From positions 29,005,140-29,069,139 of the forward strand of contig CM037888.1 of the NCBI GenBank assembly GCA_021292165.1: a DNA stretch of 64,000 nucleotides. The letters are read 5' to 3'. The position numbers were made by a program, and so were the translations under genes. Positions within the stretch are counted from its first letter, which is position 1; the number at the start of each line of letters is the position of its first letter. Source of the stretch: Shinisaurus crocodilurus (Eukaryota; Chordata; Lepidosauria; Squamata; Shinisauridae). Below are positions 54,047-64,000 of the stretch, piece by piece. Under the pieces are notes generated by a model. It saw only the letters and a program-made list of their open reading frames with translations. It had not been told where the DNA came from and searched no databases.

Positions 54047-54155
54047 CTTCCCCAGCCTGGTATCCTCCAGATGTGTTGGACTACAGCTCCCATCATCCCC
54101 AGGCAGCATGGCCGCTGGGAATTGTGGTCCAGCACATCTGGAGGGCAGCAGGTCA
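54047..54155. mobile_element. hAT-like hairpin MITE
   Basis: CCCCAGCCTGGTATCCTCCA, GGACTACAGCTCCCATCATC, and an inverted partner CCAGCACATCTGGAGGGCAG. Confidence 0.65.
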
Positions 54156-54683
54156 GGAGACTCTCCCCTAAGCTCTTGTGACAGGACGGTCCATATTACA
54201 TAAAAATAATAAAAGTAGAGCGAGTCCTCTAACTCTTCACTTGAGTGTGTGTGTGTGTGTTTGTGTGATTTCTTGATAGCTGCCTTGCTGCATCACGCTT
54301 CTTACTGCCTTCTTCCCACACCTTAAACAGCAGTCCCAGATGCACAAATTCAGCAGGCTCCTGTTAAAGGCCGAGGAAGGGGCCAGCAAGCAGCTCTGAT
54401 CCGATTGGACTGGAGTTCAATCTAGTTCAGCGTTTCTGACCGGCCAGGAACAGAAACACCCAGCCTGGCTTGCTCTTGGGCCTTTAACTGCAGGCTGATG
54501 TGCAGATGGGGATGAACATGTTCACTGCCTGTAAAGGTCTGCATTTGGGATTGCTGTGAAAGGCAGAATCATGGGGGCTTGTTGACAAGTTGGCAATCCT
54601 ACAGCCTGACGTTCCTGGGAAGCTGGCACGGCATTGCAAGATGAACCCAGGCCGGTCGGAGTAAATATCTGAAACTCCTAGGT
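54156..54683. other. no gene recognised
   Basis: Contains a (GT)n tract at 54245-54266. Otherwise unassigned. Confidence 0.35.
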
Positions 54684-54750
54684 CAGTGTTCTCCAACCTT
54701 GGGTCCCCAGATGTTTTTGGCCTACAACTCCCAGCATGCCCCAGCCATAT
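54684..54750. mobile_element. left half of a hairpin MITE
   Basis: CAGTGTTCTCCAACCTTGGG to CAGCATGCCCCAGCCA; the mirrored half is missing. A complete copy starts 43 bp further on. Confidence 0.75.
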
Positions 54751-54792
54751 GTCTGGATGAAGGATTTTTCATATATATTTCAGCATATATAG

Positions 54793-54909
54793 CAGTGTTC
54801 TCCAACCTTGGGTCCCCAGATGTTTTTGGCCTACAACTCCCAGCATGCCCCAGGCATGCTGGGAGTTGTAGGCCAAAAACATCTGGGGACCCAAGGTTGG
54901 AGAACACTG
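54793..54909. mobile_element. hAT-like perfect-hairpin MITE with TSD
   Basis: Palindrome around ..GCATGCCCCAGGCATGC... Flanks atatatag (54785-54792) and ctatatag (54910-54917) match at 7 of 8 bases. Confidence 0.85.
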
Positions 54910-55835
54910 CTATATAGGAAGTCTGTGATATGTAAAAATAAAACAAAACAAAGTCTGTTAAACGAATCCATTTCCAAGGCACAGAGGAGTAATTCTAATC
55001 AGTGTTACTGATGGTGGGACCAGAGCTGGAGGCTAGTTTATTTTCTGGACTAGTTAAACTAGAATAAATAAGTGTGGTGCCGTGGGCATGTCCTAAATGG
55101 CTTGTAAACCTGTAGTGGTTTTCAATAGCTCATTAGGTCACTCCTGGTCATAATTTCAAAGAAGCTTTTTAAAGCAGCAGCTGAACAGATGCATTATCAG
55201 ATAACAGAGGCTACTGCTTAATCACTAGCAATTACATTTTGTAAGCGATGTAACATGATGATGGATCCAGATAATTTGTGTGTGTGTGTGTGTGTATCTC
55301 GAGGGTGGTGCAGTCTGATGGTACCTGTTACGGAAGATGGTGCACGCTTGTTTCGCATAGCATTTGTGGATTGATTGATTCACTCACAAATATCCTTCGC
55401 GAAACAATCCTAAGTTTTCAATACTGAATTACAGTAATTGGATCAGACTGGCAAAAGATGCAAGATCGTCCTATCCAGTGAAGTGCTGTGAAATTTATCT
55501 TGTGTGCACCATGAGGAAAATGACACACTGCACCTTTTAAACTGGTGCTGTCAGCAGATAGGAATGATAGAGGAGATTTGTTCTCTGTTGCTCCAGGGGG
55601 CAGAACCTGAACTAGTGAATGGAAATGGCTGGGGAGCTGATTTCGGCGAAACGTTAGGAGAAATCTCCTAATGGAATGAGCTTTTCATCGGGGAGACTGC
55701 TAGAGGATAGGCTCTCCTTCACTGAATGGATTTAAGCCAGGGGTGGGGAACTCCCTCCTAGCCAGCATAGTCGGTGGTGAGGGATGATGGAAATTGCAGT
55801 CCAGCAAGAGGATCACACATTCCCCATTACAGATA
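54910..55835. other. no gene; old MITE remnant
   Basis: A (GT)n tract at 55278-55294 and a decayed hAT-like piece at 55738-55830 (GGGGTGGGGAACTCCCTCCT). Otherwise unassigned. Confidence 0.4.
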
Positions 55836-56134
55836 TAGGCTGGGTAATAACCCACACTCAAGGGTTGAGTATGGGTTGAGTGTGAGTTGTTATTGAACCA
55901 TGGGTCATTCTTGAAATGTGGGTTATTGTGCTGTCATGGCTTTTTAAACACGGACAACCCATGACGAGAAACCATGGTTTGCGGTTAGGTTGTGAACTGT
56001 GGGTTGTTCACCATGGTTTGTTATCTCAGCTGGGTTCAGACAACACGATAACCCACGGTTCAACAATCCATGGTTCAACGACAACCCACACTCAACCCTT
56101 GAGTGTGGGTTATCGTGTTGTCTGAACCCAGTCA
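55836..56134. mobile_element. long inverted-repeat MITE (GGGTTCAGACAACAC family)
   Basis: GGGTAATAACCCACACTCAA at the left; GTGTGGGTTATCGTGTTGTC, TGAACCCAGTC at the right. Confidence 0.65.
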
Positions 56135-56289
56135 GTGACAGAAGCTGAATGGCCATCTCTCAGGGATGCTATGGTTGCATCCTGCAATGAGCAGGGTGTT
56201 AGATTATTATCTCTGAAGTCCTTCCAACCCCAAGACACTATGATTCCAGGATGCAGAGTTCTAAAACCATGGGAATTGTGCCTTTTGGA

Positions 56290-56665
56290 GGTGAGAATCT
56301 GAACAAATGGCAGTTTCCACATTTTATCCATGTTATTTTCTTCACATTGTTAAACTATGGAATTCACTTCGCCAACATGTAGTGTTGGCCACCATTTTTT
56401 TGTTGTTGTTGCTTTAAAAGGGGACTGGCCAAATCCATGGAGGAGAAGGCCATCAAGGGCTACTAGTCCTAATGGCAATATACTTCCTCCATCAGGAGGC
56501 AGCATGCCTATGTACACCAGTTGCTGGGGAACATGGGTGTGAGGGTCCTGCAGCACTCCTGTCCTGCTTGTGGGTTTCCCGTGGTCAGCTGGGTGGCCAC
56601 TGTGTGAACAGAATGCTGGACTAGATGGGCCCTTGGTCTGATCCAGCATTAGGGCTCTTCTTATG
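56290..56665 (+). mobile_element. CR1-type LINE 3' end
   Basis: CTATGGAATTCACTTCGCCA, GGCCACTGTGTGAACAGAAT, GGGCCCTTGGTCTGATCCAG, GGGCTCTTCTTATGTTA. Confidence 0.75.
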
Positions 56666-57110
56666 TTAGAAGGCAAGCGATCTTTAGCCTTTTCTTTTTC
56701 ATTACTTATTCTACTTAATGCACCATGGTGACTTTAACCCAACGTGCGTGATGTATGTCCCCCTTGAACCACTCTGGTTTAAATTTGCCATTGCCTCTTG
56801 AAGCTGGTTCAGTGTTTAAAGTGTGCACGCGTGCGCACACACACACACACCAAACATCACCTCACCTCCTACTTCTGTCTGATCAGAAATGACAGTGGTA
56901 CAAAAAAAAAAAAAAAAAAGCATGTTGCGTACACAAGGCAACAGTGCCACTGTCAAACCACTTTAAAGTCTCTTGAACATGATTATGCGTCTACAATTGC
57001 ACCTCGTCCCCTGCTGGCTAGCTCAGGTTGATTTACTGATAAAACCAGTAATTTCTGAACACCATGTCCCCTGGAATGATCTCATCGCTGGAAAATGGTT
57101 GCCACTTCCT
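56666..57110. other. no gene recognised
   Basis: Contains (CA)n at 56833-56851 and poly(A) at 56902-56920. Confidence 0.4.
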
Positions 57111-57190
57111 GTTCTTCTTCCTCCTCCTCCCTCTCTCCTCCTCTTCCTCTCCTTCTTCCCCCTTCTCCTCCTCCTCTTCCCTCTCCATCC
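57111..57190. repeat. (CTT/CTC)n pyrimidine tract
   Basis: Strand-asymmetric C/T run of about 80 nt in intron 1. It is the source of spurious Glu/Arg-rich minus-strand frames. Confidence 0.8.
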
Positions 57191-57429
57191 AGTGCTGGCT
57201 CAGATCCTTGTGGTTTGGTTAAATGAAGCAGCCGGGGTGTGTGTGTGTGGTGCTCCAGAGCACCAGCATCGCCGGTCTGCATCTTGAAAATTAAACGACT
57301 GGCATCGATACGGATTGCAATTGGCACAAAACTGAGCTGTGCATTCTTGCAGAGGAGGCAGGCGGGGAGTGTTGACCCCGTCGCACTGTTAATGGTGCGG
57401 ACGGAGATTGCAGGAGCACTGAGGTGGCG

Positions 57430-57505
57430 CGGTGGCGGGTAGCCTGTTGCGCTTGAGCCAGGCCGGTCCAGGTTCAAATCCCCACTTAGGGTGGTGGAGT
57501 GACAG
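57430..57505 (+). mobile_element. tRNA-like SINE head
   Basis: GGCGGGTAGCCTGTTGCGCT and CCAGGTTCAAATCCCCACTT are an A/B-box pair about 30 nt apart. The SINE body is missing. It lies about 170 bp before exon 2. Confidence 0.55.
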
Positions 57506-57676
57506 GTTCTGTTATCCTTTCCCCCTCCATCTCCACCCCTGGTCCTTTCTCTTACCAGCTGAAGCAGCTGTGGGTGGCTTCCGACTGAGTGGAGGGCTGG
57601 AGTGGGGGTGGCGGCGGCACAGGGCCTGGCACTCGCAGTATCGAAATGTGTCGTTCTTCTCCCGTCGCCGTTTTAG

Positions 57677-57812
57677 GTCTGGCAGGAAGATGAAAAAAAC
57701 CCGCAAGTATGACATCATCACGACTCCGGCAGAACGGGTGGAAATGGCCCCCCTAAACGAAGAGGAGGACGATGACGAAGATTCCACGGTGTTTGATATA
57801 AAATATAGGTAA
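57677..57812 (+). CDS. FAM174B: FAM174B exon 2 (conserved cytosolic tail)
   Basis: Completes Arg112 and adds 44 residues (113-156). The basic segment KMKKTRKYD is followed by [15 protein letters not shown], an acidic run EEEDDDED and the C-terminus STVFDIKYR. This tail is the diagnostic part: it is very highly conserved in FAM174B and distinguishes it from FAM174A. The acceptor is a pyrimidine-rich ..CGTTTTAG at 57676. Reading on gives TAA at 57810-57812. However, bases 57807-57814 (AG|GTAATG) also form a good donor, so the exon may end at 57808 and the stop may come from a third exon. Total length of 156 residues is close to the roughly 160 usual for the family. Confidence 0.92.
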
Positions 57813-57925
57813 TGAGATGGAGAGGGATGTAGACATCTGGGTGAGTGGGGGGGGGGGAGAGACCAAATTTTTGTGTGTGAGAGGTTCACAAATTGTAGAT
57901 TGCTCTGTTAGCCCTTGGAAAGGGG

Positions 57926-58047
57926 CAGTCCTACGCTGCGCATGTTCAGACAGAAAAAAGTCCTACAACTCCCAGCATTCCCCAGCCAGAATGCCGGGAG
58001 TTATCGGCCTTTTTTTCTGTCTCAACATGCATAGGATTGCACCCTAA
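57926..58047. mobile_element. hairpin MITE (GTTCAGACAG family)
   Basis: CATGTTCAGACAGAAAAAAG to TTCTGTCTCAACATGCATAG, then GATTGCACCC. Inner CCTACAACTCCCAGCATTCC. Confidence 0.7.
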
Positions 58048-58082
58048 AAAAATGTTAATGAATTGGACAGAACTGAGTAGCA

Positions 58083-58203
58083 CAGTGTTCTCCAACCTTG
58101 GGTCCCCAGATGTTTTTGGCCTACAACTCCCAGCATGCCCCAGCCAGCTATGCTGGGAGTTGTAGGCCAAAAACATCTGGGGACCCAAGGTTGGAGAACA
58201 CTG
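58083..58203. mobile_element. hAT-like perfect-hairpin MITE
   Basis: CAGTGTTCTCCAACCTTGGG to its mirror CACTG. Here the flanks (tagca / tgcta) extend the palindrome instead of forming a direct TSD. Confidence 0.8.
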
Positions 58204-58364
58204 TGCTAGATGTTAGCTTTTTTTTTTTTTTTTAATAAAATGGGGGAACAGCCATTATTAGCCCTTGAGGCTAATTAAGTCTGCACTTCCTCTTATAAGC
58301 TACAGACTTTGGGGCTTTAATGTCTTGCCCTACTTTTCCCCCCACCCACCCCTTTCTGTTTAAC

Positions 58365-58450
58365 ATCCAGACCGAAGAAGAGTTCTGGTGAACTTGAAAG
58401 CTTGCTCACAACTTAGTGAGAACTTTGGCCCTAATGAAGGTATTATTGCT
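58365..58450 (+). mobile_element. Penelope-like 3' fragment with hammerhead-like remnant
   Basis: CCGAAGAAGAGTTCTGGTGA, ACTTGAAAGCTTGC, then TTTGGCCCTAATGAAGGTAT. Same family as 38150-38240 (reverse). The stem GAGTTC/GAACTT is well kept. The core CTGANGA reads CCGAAGA, with one change. Confidence 0.5.
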
Positions 58451-58679
58451 AGCCTGTTGTGACTCTCTGATTTTTTGTGAGTAGAAATCTCTTGTGTGTT
58501 TTTCCTGCCTCTCGCTCTGTCCACCCCCAACATGCTCCTTGCAAGCAAGGCCTGGTTCAGGGCAGTTCTTTGTGGAACAGCTTCCATTTTCTCTGGCAAC
58601 GAAGAGCAAAATAATTTTAGAGGAATACCAAAGAGAGGTTGGTCCTTCAGCAACCCTGTGAGGCGACTTAGGCATTGCA

Positions 58680-59570
58680 GATCAAGTAGGACAGAAACCA
58701 TAGAAACTGTTGCAGTTATCAAGGCTGAGCTAGTGGTGACTGACCAAGAAAGAGATCTTGGGGTTGTGGTGGACAGCTTGATGAAAATGTTGGCTCAGTG
58801 TGCAGCTGCTGTGAAAAAGGCAAACTCCATGTTAGGCATAATTAGGAAAGGAATTGAAAATAAAACTGCCAAGATCATATTGTCCGTATACAAATCTATG
58901 GCGTGACCACACTTGGAATACTGGGTACAGTTCTGGTCACCGCACCTAAAAAAAGGGTATTGTAGTGCAGAAAAAGTACAGAAAAGGGTAACTAAAATGA
59001 TCAAAGGGCTGGAGCAGCTCCCCTATGAGGAAAGGTCTGCCACTGTCATGTCTGCCACTGTTTAGCACAGAAAAAAGGCGAGTAAGGGGAGACATGATAG
59101 AGGTGTACAGAATTATGCCTGGTGTGGAGAAAGTGGATAGAGAGACATTTTTCTTCCTCTCTCATAATACTAGAACCCAGTGGGGTCATCCCATGAAGCT
59201 GATCTGTAGGAGATTCAGGACAGATAAAAGGAAATAGCTCTTCACACAGTGCATAGTTCAACTATGGAATTCACTTCCACAGGATGTGGTGATGGCCACT
59301 ACTTTGGATGGCTTTAAAGGGGGTTGGACAAATTCTTGGAGGAGAAGGCTATCAATGTCTACTAGTCCTGATTGGCTATATGCTACCTCCAGTATCAGGC
59401 AGTATGCCTCTGTACATCAGTTGCTGGGGAACATGGGCAGGAGGGTGCTGCTGCACTCCTGTCCTGCTTGTGGGTTTCCCGTGGGCAGCTGGTTGGCCAC
59501 TGTGTGCACAGAATGCTGGAGTAGATGGATCCTTGGTCTGATCCAGCAGGGCTCTTATGTTCTTAAGGCT
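58680..59570 (+). pseudogene. CR1-type LINE ORF2 C-terminus and 3' UTR
   Basis: ERDLGVVVDSLMKMLAQCAA, VKKANSMLGIIRKG, ILSVYKSMA, PHLEYWVQFWSPHLKK, then RRVRGDMIEVYRIMPGVEKV. These are standard CR1 ORF2 C-terminal words. Stops and frameshifts interrupt them. The 3' UTR ends CAGGGCTCTTATGTTCTTA. Longest CR1 in the window; same strand as FAM174B. Confidence 0.85.
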
Positions 59571-59954
59571 TTGGATGCTTTTTGTCATAGCTGGATCTCA
59601 AGAGGAAGAAATACATTCAAGATTTAAAGCCTCTTGTGTGAGGCGGTCTTCCGGAAGTACCTCTTCCTGTACCGCTGCCTCTGGGAATCCTGTTAGTGGT
59701 CTTTGCAATGAGAAGGACTGAGTGAGGCAATCCCTCCTGATGGAGAGACACAGCAAATTAACTGGCCTCTCAAGAGGCTGCCTGTTGAGTCTCTGTATTG
59801 AGTCACCGCTCTGGTTTTTGTTTCCTTCCTGTCGGGAGGCACAACAATGTTTTGGCTCGTTTTCAAGAGAACAGTACACGTGGCTTCATTTGGCATGTTG
59901 GTTAGGCTGAGACTGACGCCCAGGTTCACTCCTGGCTGAAGAGGGATTTGATAC
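59571..59954. other. no feature recognised
   Basis: Nothing named. Confidence 0.35.
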
Positions 59955-60060
59955 TATAGGGATGCTTTGACTTGGATTCCTGCGTTGCGCAGGGGGTTGG
60001 ACTCGATGGCCTTATAGGCTCCTTCCAACTCTACTTTTCTATGATTCTACGATTCTATGA
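59955..60060 (+). mobile_element. CR1-type tail with ATTCTATG repeats
   Basis: GGGTTGGACTCGATGGCCTT, CTCCTTCCAACTCTAC, then ATGATTCTACGATTCTATGA, the CR1-style short tail repeat. Confidence 0.75.
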
Positions 60061-60627
60061 ACCTGCATCTCCCACATCCAAGCCCAAACAACCACACTGG
60101 TTGGTTGCGTCTCCCACACTGTGTCTCCCATATCCAAGCCCAACCAGCCACACTGCCACCCTGGTCCCTTTCGGTCTATGATTTACAAAGTCTGGAATGA
60201 GCGTCAGGCCACATGTTCCTTTCTCCACTCATGTGCTAGTTCTGGCACTTCAGCCCTGTTTGTTTTAAACCAAAGTTAACCCCATTTCGGTTGTAATGGG
60301 ATGGGGAACTCTGGGTTAAAGAAAATCAGGTAACACAAACAGGTAATGCAGTCAACACCCAAAGAAACAGTATTCGGTTTCATGGGTCCCAGAATAGTTT
60401 TCCCTGTTCATGGGCAGTGGCCCATTTCAAACGTTCATTACGGCATTAATAAACCATGCTTTATAAAGTCAGCAACGAGCACTGGGCATACATGATCCTC
60501 CCCTCCCTTCCTCTAGCTGTGCCATATCATCTTAATTTTTATGGCTGCATCTTAATTTGTAGGATACGCGCTTCTCTGCTGATGCTAATTCCACCATGTC
60601 CCCCGTCCCCCACGCCTCTTTTCTCAG
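60061..60627. other. no repeat recognised; upstream of candidate exon 3
   Basis: Unique-looking DNA that ends in a pyrimidine-rich acceptor (CCCCCACGCCTCTTTTCTCAG). Confidence 0.4.
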
Positions 60628-60960
60628 GTGAGTCTGTTGCCCGTGGCCCATCAGGAACAAAGTCTCCTATCAAGAACCTTGCACGAACCTCATCAGCGAA
60701 GGGGAGCTGGAGAATAGTACCTTTGCGTCAGCGAAACTCAAGTTTCCTACTCTTCCAAATAGAAATGATTTATGACGGATTTGACGGCAGGCAGATTGAA
60801 CAGCAATCACAAACATTACTATTGTGTTCCTGGGTACCAGACTAGAAGAAAAGGAGGTGCTTTCTTTCTGGACTCAGCTTTTTGGACTAGAGAATGCTCT
60901 TTTTTGTTTTGTTTTGTTTCGTTACAGGTTTGGGTACCTGCTAAGAATGACAAAATTTGG
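60628..60960 (+). other. FAM174B: candidate FAM174B exon 3 (stop codon and 3' UTR start)
   Basis: A strong acceptor ends at 60627. Joined after exon 2 AG (57808), the next bases G-TGA give Arg156 then stop (TGA, 60629-60631), so the exon would be almost all 3' UTR. The DNA downstream to about 63800 has no recognised transposon, as expected for a constrained UTR. I saw no AATAAA before the window end, only ATTAAA variants (61545, 63812). The exon end is unknown; the coordinate given is a minimum guess. Confidence 0.45.
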
Positions 60961-63825
60961 ATTGTAGGCCAACCTTGAGTCCTAATAATAGGAGCGCACG
61001 CGCATTTGTTCAAAGACTCCAAGGCACCCAATGGGTTCTGTGCTCTAAACACTAAACGAGATGGATTTTTCTGCTGCACCTAAAACTTCTGGGATTTTTG
61101 TGGTTCTGGGTCAGCAAAAGATGTTTGCCCATTCTGTGAAAGCTTGGGACTTGTGTACAAACTGTGGTGAAATGGCGGGTCCCCTGTATTTGATTTGTGG
61201 GTGTGGGTGGTATTTGTGTGTGTGTGTGTGTGAGACATAAGCAACTGTGATGACTTGCTACTGACGATAACAATTGCACTACTGATCTGATCCACAATAA
61301 GGCTGCCTGCTTTTCCAGGGAGATATCCCCAAAAGTCTTTCCGGAGGGTGTACTCTGGGTCACCAAAAAAGGCAGACAATTTAGGATGCAGGGAAGTCTG
61401 TGTTTTGTAATTCCCTGCTCCTCTTTTTCCCACTCAAGAGGAAGTCAGACCTTGCAGTAAGAGCTGCTCTGTTTCTCCCTCTGCTTGCAATAGCCTCTAC
61501 GATTCTTGTATATTATGTTTCAGGACAGTCTGCCATGGATGCTATTAAACTGCAAAAAGAGAATTTTGCTTTCCTACCACAGGGCTCCTACACAAAGAAT
61601 CTTACCTCCCAACCAAAAGCAAGCCACTGCAATTCCCAGATACCTTTTACTTTGGTTGATTTGGCCCTTTTTGAGCTCCGGGCTCAGTTTTTGCCATGTG
61701 TAACATCTAAAAACACGAGCCAAAATGTCTAGATGTTCCCTATCACCACCAGCTGACTTCCCAGAGCAGAGCTAACCCACCTCCTCGCCACTGTTAACAG
61801 AATCGCATGTTCCACTTCGTGTCTTTTTGAAAGGCTGCTTCTCCTGTGCAGGTCAGGGCCTGGATTAGTGAGGGCCGATTCTCCCCTGCAGCAACCCTTT
61901 CCCTCCACCCGCCCCCCAGCTGCATTTCTCCCATCGCAGATTCGAAACCCACCTTGGCAATGGATCCACGTGTCCCTCTTCTCGAGACCTGGAAGGATGT
62001 TCACTCTCTTGATGTCCTATTCCCAGAATTAGGATAGTAGAGATCGGTGTTACTGAACTGGTGTTCTTTGAAGAAGGGATTGGTTTAATCCCTTCGGAGT
62101 GCTTTCTTTTGTCCAGTGAACTTCTACGCCCTTCTTGGGATGCAAGTTGAGAAATATTCAAGGCTGGCAACTGGAGGTTGACGTGCTTTCCCCCCCTTCT
62201 TTACCCTCTGTTGGTATCGGTCAAGTTCTCTTCTATTCCATCAGCCTCTTGTCAATCCTTAGGATTTTCTGATGGATTTGGAGGTGCACACGACTTGGGG
62301 AGGGGGCCTTCTTGCCAGGTGGTGGCTGCAGAAGGGGATTGGCATTTGGCAATGCAGGTGGTCCCACAGCGCCGTCTTGCATTGTTCTTAAAAGGAGTCT
62401 AATACCTTTGGTACATGATGCTTGCTTTTTATTTCTTTAAAATAGCCCCCCCCCACTCTTGCATTGCCTTCCTAATGGTCTCTAGCTATTGCACCCTCTT
62501 ATTTCCTTTTAAAACAATCTCTCGAAGTCTCCCACAGTATCAAAAAGGCTTGCCTGTCGCAAGTGAGCATGCAGTCTATCCTTGTTCCTCCCAACTGAAT
62601 CTACCTCTTCTGCCAAAGTGGGGTTTTTTGTTTTTTTGGAGGTTTCTGGTGAGGTTTCTGGTTCAGCTCCTTATCACCCAGTTTGGTTGCCAGCATCTGA
62701 TTTCATATCTGCCTAATCTCTAATGGGATGTTTTAATTGTCCTGAGCGGCTGGATTTTGTTCCAGTCCACGAATCCTCCACCATGTTTCCAAATTTCAGC
62801 AATGGGATTGGTTCCATTTAGCAGTAACTCGCGAAGGAGAGCATGCAGCCCCAATCCTTGGGGGAAACGCTATCATGTCCCAATGCTGAGAGAGCATCTG
62901 CTGAATTTAGAAGAAATGTCCCATAAATTTAAAGAACCTACAGAGCCCGGAAGGCACCGAAGTGACTTGGAGGCTTTTACTAAGTATTGATACAGCACAA
63001 TCCAAAGTGGAGGGAGGGAATTCTCCCATTTCTCTTATGGGAGAAATGGCTTTGCTGCACGTCTACCTGTGGGATTTAGAGATTCTAGTCCTCAAGATTT
63101 CTTGGAATCTGACTGGCCTAAGAAGGTCCCCAAACCTACCAGGAAGGAACCTTACCTGTTCTTTCTGTGATCTCTGAGGCTTGTTGGCTGCTATTAGGAA
63201 TTGGTTTCTAAGTGGATTTTATTTTTGTTTTTTTGCTAAGCCCTGAGAGTGCAACTGGTATGAAAAAAGCCCTTTTGTTGGAATGCTCATGACATGTCCG
63301 CATGGCTTTTTTTGTTTCTAGCTTTATCGTGTTCATGTAGAGGCTCTGGCCTTGAGATAACTGAACTCTCTGCCACATCTGATTCAGTGCGGGTCATGTT
63401 CCCTTAAAGTAATGGGCTCCAGGTGGCCGGCTTTCCCATGGGAGCATGCTTCCTTGCGCGACTATCAGGTCTTGTATCGGAGCAGCAGGTGGTGGGGAGG
63501 GAGTTCTTCAGGGCAACACGTTCTTTGAAGGTGCTTTCCCTAAGTGAAGTTCACAAGGAAAACTGTTGTGTTCAATGCTGCAAAGGGTTGGGGGGCTCAG
63601 CCCATGCTAAAATGTGAGAACCCTTCGGGCCAGTTTACTCAACTGGCAGAATCAAGTGGCAAGGGTTTTTCCTACGCTGTTTTCCATCTGATACTGCAAG
63701 TCAAATGCTTCAGTGTCTTCCCCTCCCCGGCAAAAAAACCCCCCTCCCAGTACATTGGGGGAGAAGCCTAGACCCAAACCCATCTCCATGACAGGTTAAC
63801 TGAGAAGCATTAAACATGTACGCTA
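60961..63825. other. repeat-poor stretch, possible 3' UTR or unique DNA
   Basis: Apart from a (GT)n tract at 61211-61232 I recognise no transposon in nearly 3 kb, in contrast with the rest of the window. Short ORFs show no domains. It may be FAM174B 3' UTR in part. Confidence 0.4.
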
Positions 63826-63935
63826 ACAGTGGTCCTCCAGCTCATTGCCAAACATTGGCCAGGTTGGCTCGGGCTGATGGGGGTTGGCAGTCCCAACAAC
63901 ACCTGTAGGGCCATCACAGGTTCCCCCACCCTGGA
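63826..63935. mobile_element. old hAT-like hairpin MITE
   Basis: GTGGTCCTCCAGCTCATTGC and CAACACCTGTAGGGCCATCA, GGTTCCCCCACCCTG, with GGCCAGGTTGGCTCGGGCTG between. Confidence 0.5.
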
Positions 63936-64000
63936 GTAAGCACTTTTTTCCTCTGTGTGTAGCAGCCTGGAGTATTTTAATCCAGGAAAATGTTTATTTC

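Larger units (their letters stand above)
48315..57676 (+). other. FAM174B: FAM174B intron 1
   Basis: GTGCGG donor at 48315 and a T-rich ..CGTTTTAG acceptor ending at 57676, phase 2. About 9.4 kb filled by SINEs, hairpin MITEs, a CR1 end, a Tigger-like copy and a twin-primed RTE insertion. No other gene recognised in it. Confidence 0.75.

Noticed and set aside
57801..57812. Treating exon 2 as certainly the last exon
   Set aside because: The TAA overlaps a good donor and a fitting acceptor exists at 60627, so the last exon is left open.
1..64000. CRISPR arrays, operons, ribosome binding sites, prokaryotic origins
   Set aside because: None seen; the split gene with splice signals, CpG island and SINE/LINE content show vertebrate nuclear DNA.

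Overview
This is vertebrate nuclear DNA, most likely from a squamate reptile (inference). The evidence is the repeat mix: L1/Tx1-type, CR1, L2-like and RTE-type LINEs, MIR-like CORE SINEs, a tRNA-Ala-like SINE, a 5S-rRNA-derived SINE with a CR1-type tail, Penelope-like pieces, and many short hAT, pogo/Tigger and Harbinger-like DNA transposons. Genes are sparse and the one recognised gene is split by introns.

That gene is FAM174B, a small single-pass Golgi/plasma-membrane protein, on the + strand. Exon 1 (47980-48314) sits in a CpG island at about 47440-48560 and encodes a signal peptide, a Ser/Pro/Ala lumenal segment and the membrane span. Exon 2 (57677-57812) encodes the conserved cytosolic tail. 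The splice phase matches (AG + G = Arg112), giving 156 residues. The in-frame stop of exon 2 lies inside a good splice-donor sequence. A candidate third exon at 60628 begins G-TGA, so reading through or splicing gives the same C-terminus.

The region from 1 to about 47400 is intergenic as far as I can see. It is a layered mosaic of mobile elements, several with exact target-site duplications (TSDs) that show which insertion came last. The largest is a broken L1 ORF2 (39780-43767) carrying two later DNA transposons. Other landmarks are two candidate solo LTRs (about 8560-9592 and 24270-24990), a 598-bp element with 60-bp perfect inverted repeats and a hammerhead-like motif (33500-34097), four related hAT copies of about 165 bp, four copies of a longer hAT family, and six Tigger-like copies of about 250 bp.

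Intron 1 of FAM174B (48315-57676) holds SINEs, hairpin MITEs and a twin-primed RTE-type insertion inside a hairpin element. The stretch between exon 2 and the candidate exon 3 contains hairpin MITEs, a Penelope-like fragment and a CR1 3' end of about 0.9 kb. From 60632 onward the DNA has few repeats and may be 3' UTR. No tRNA, rRNA or snoRNA gene, CRISPR array or prokaryotic feature was found.
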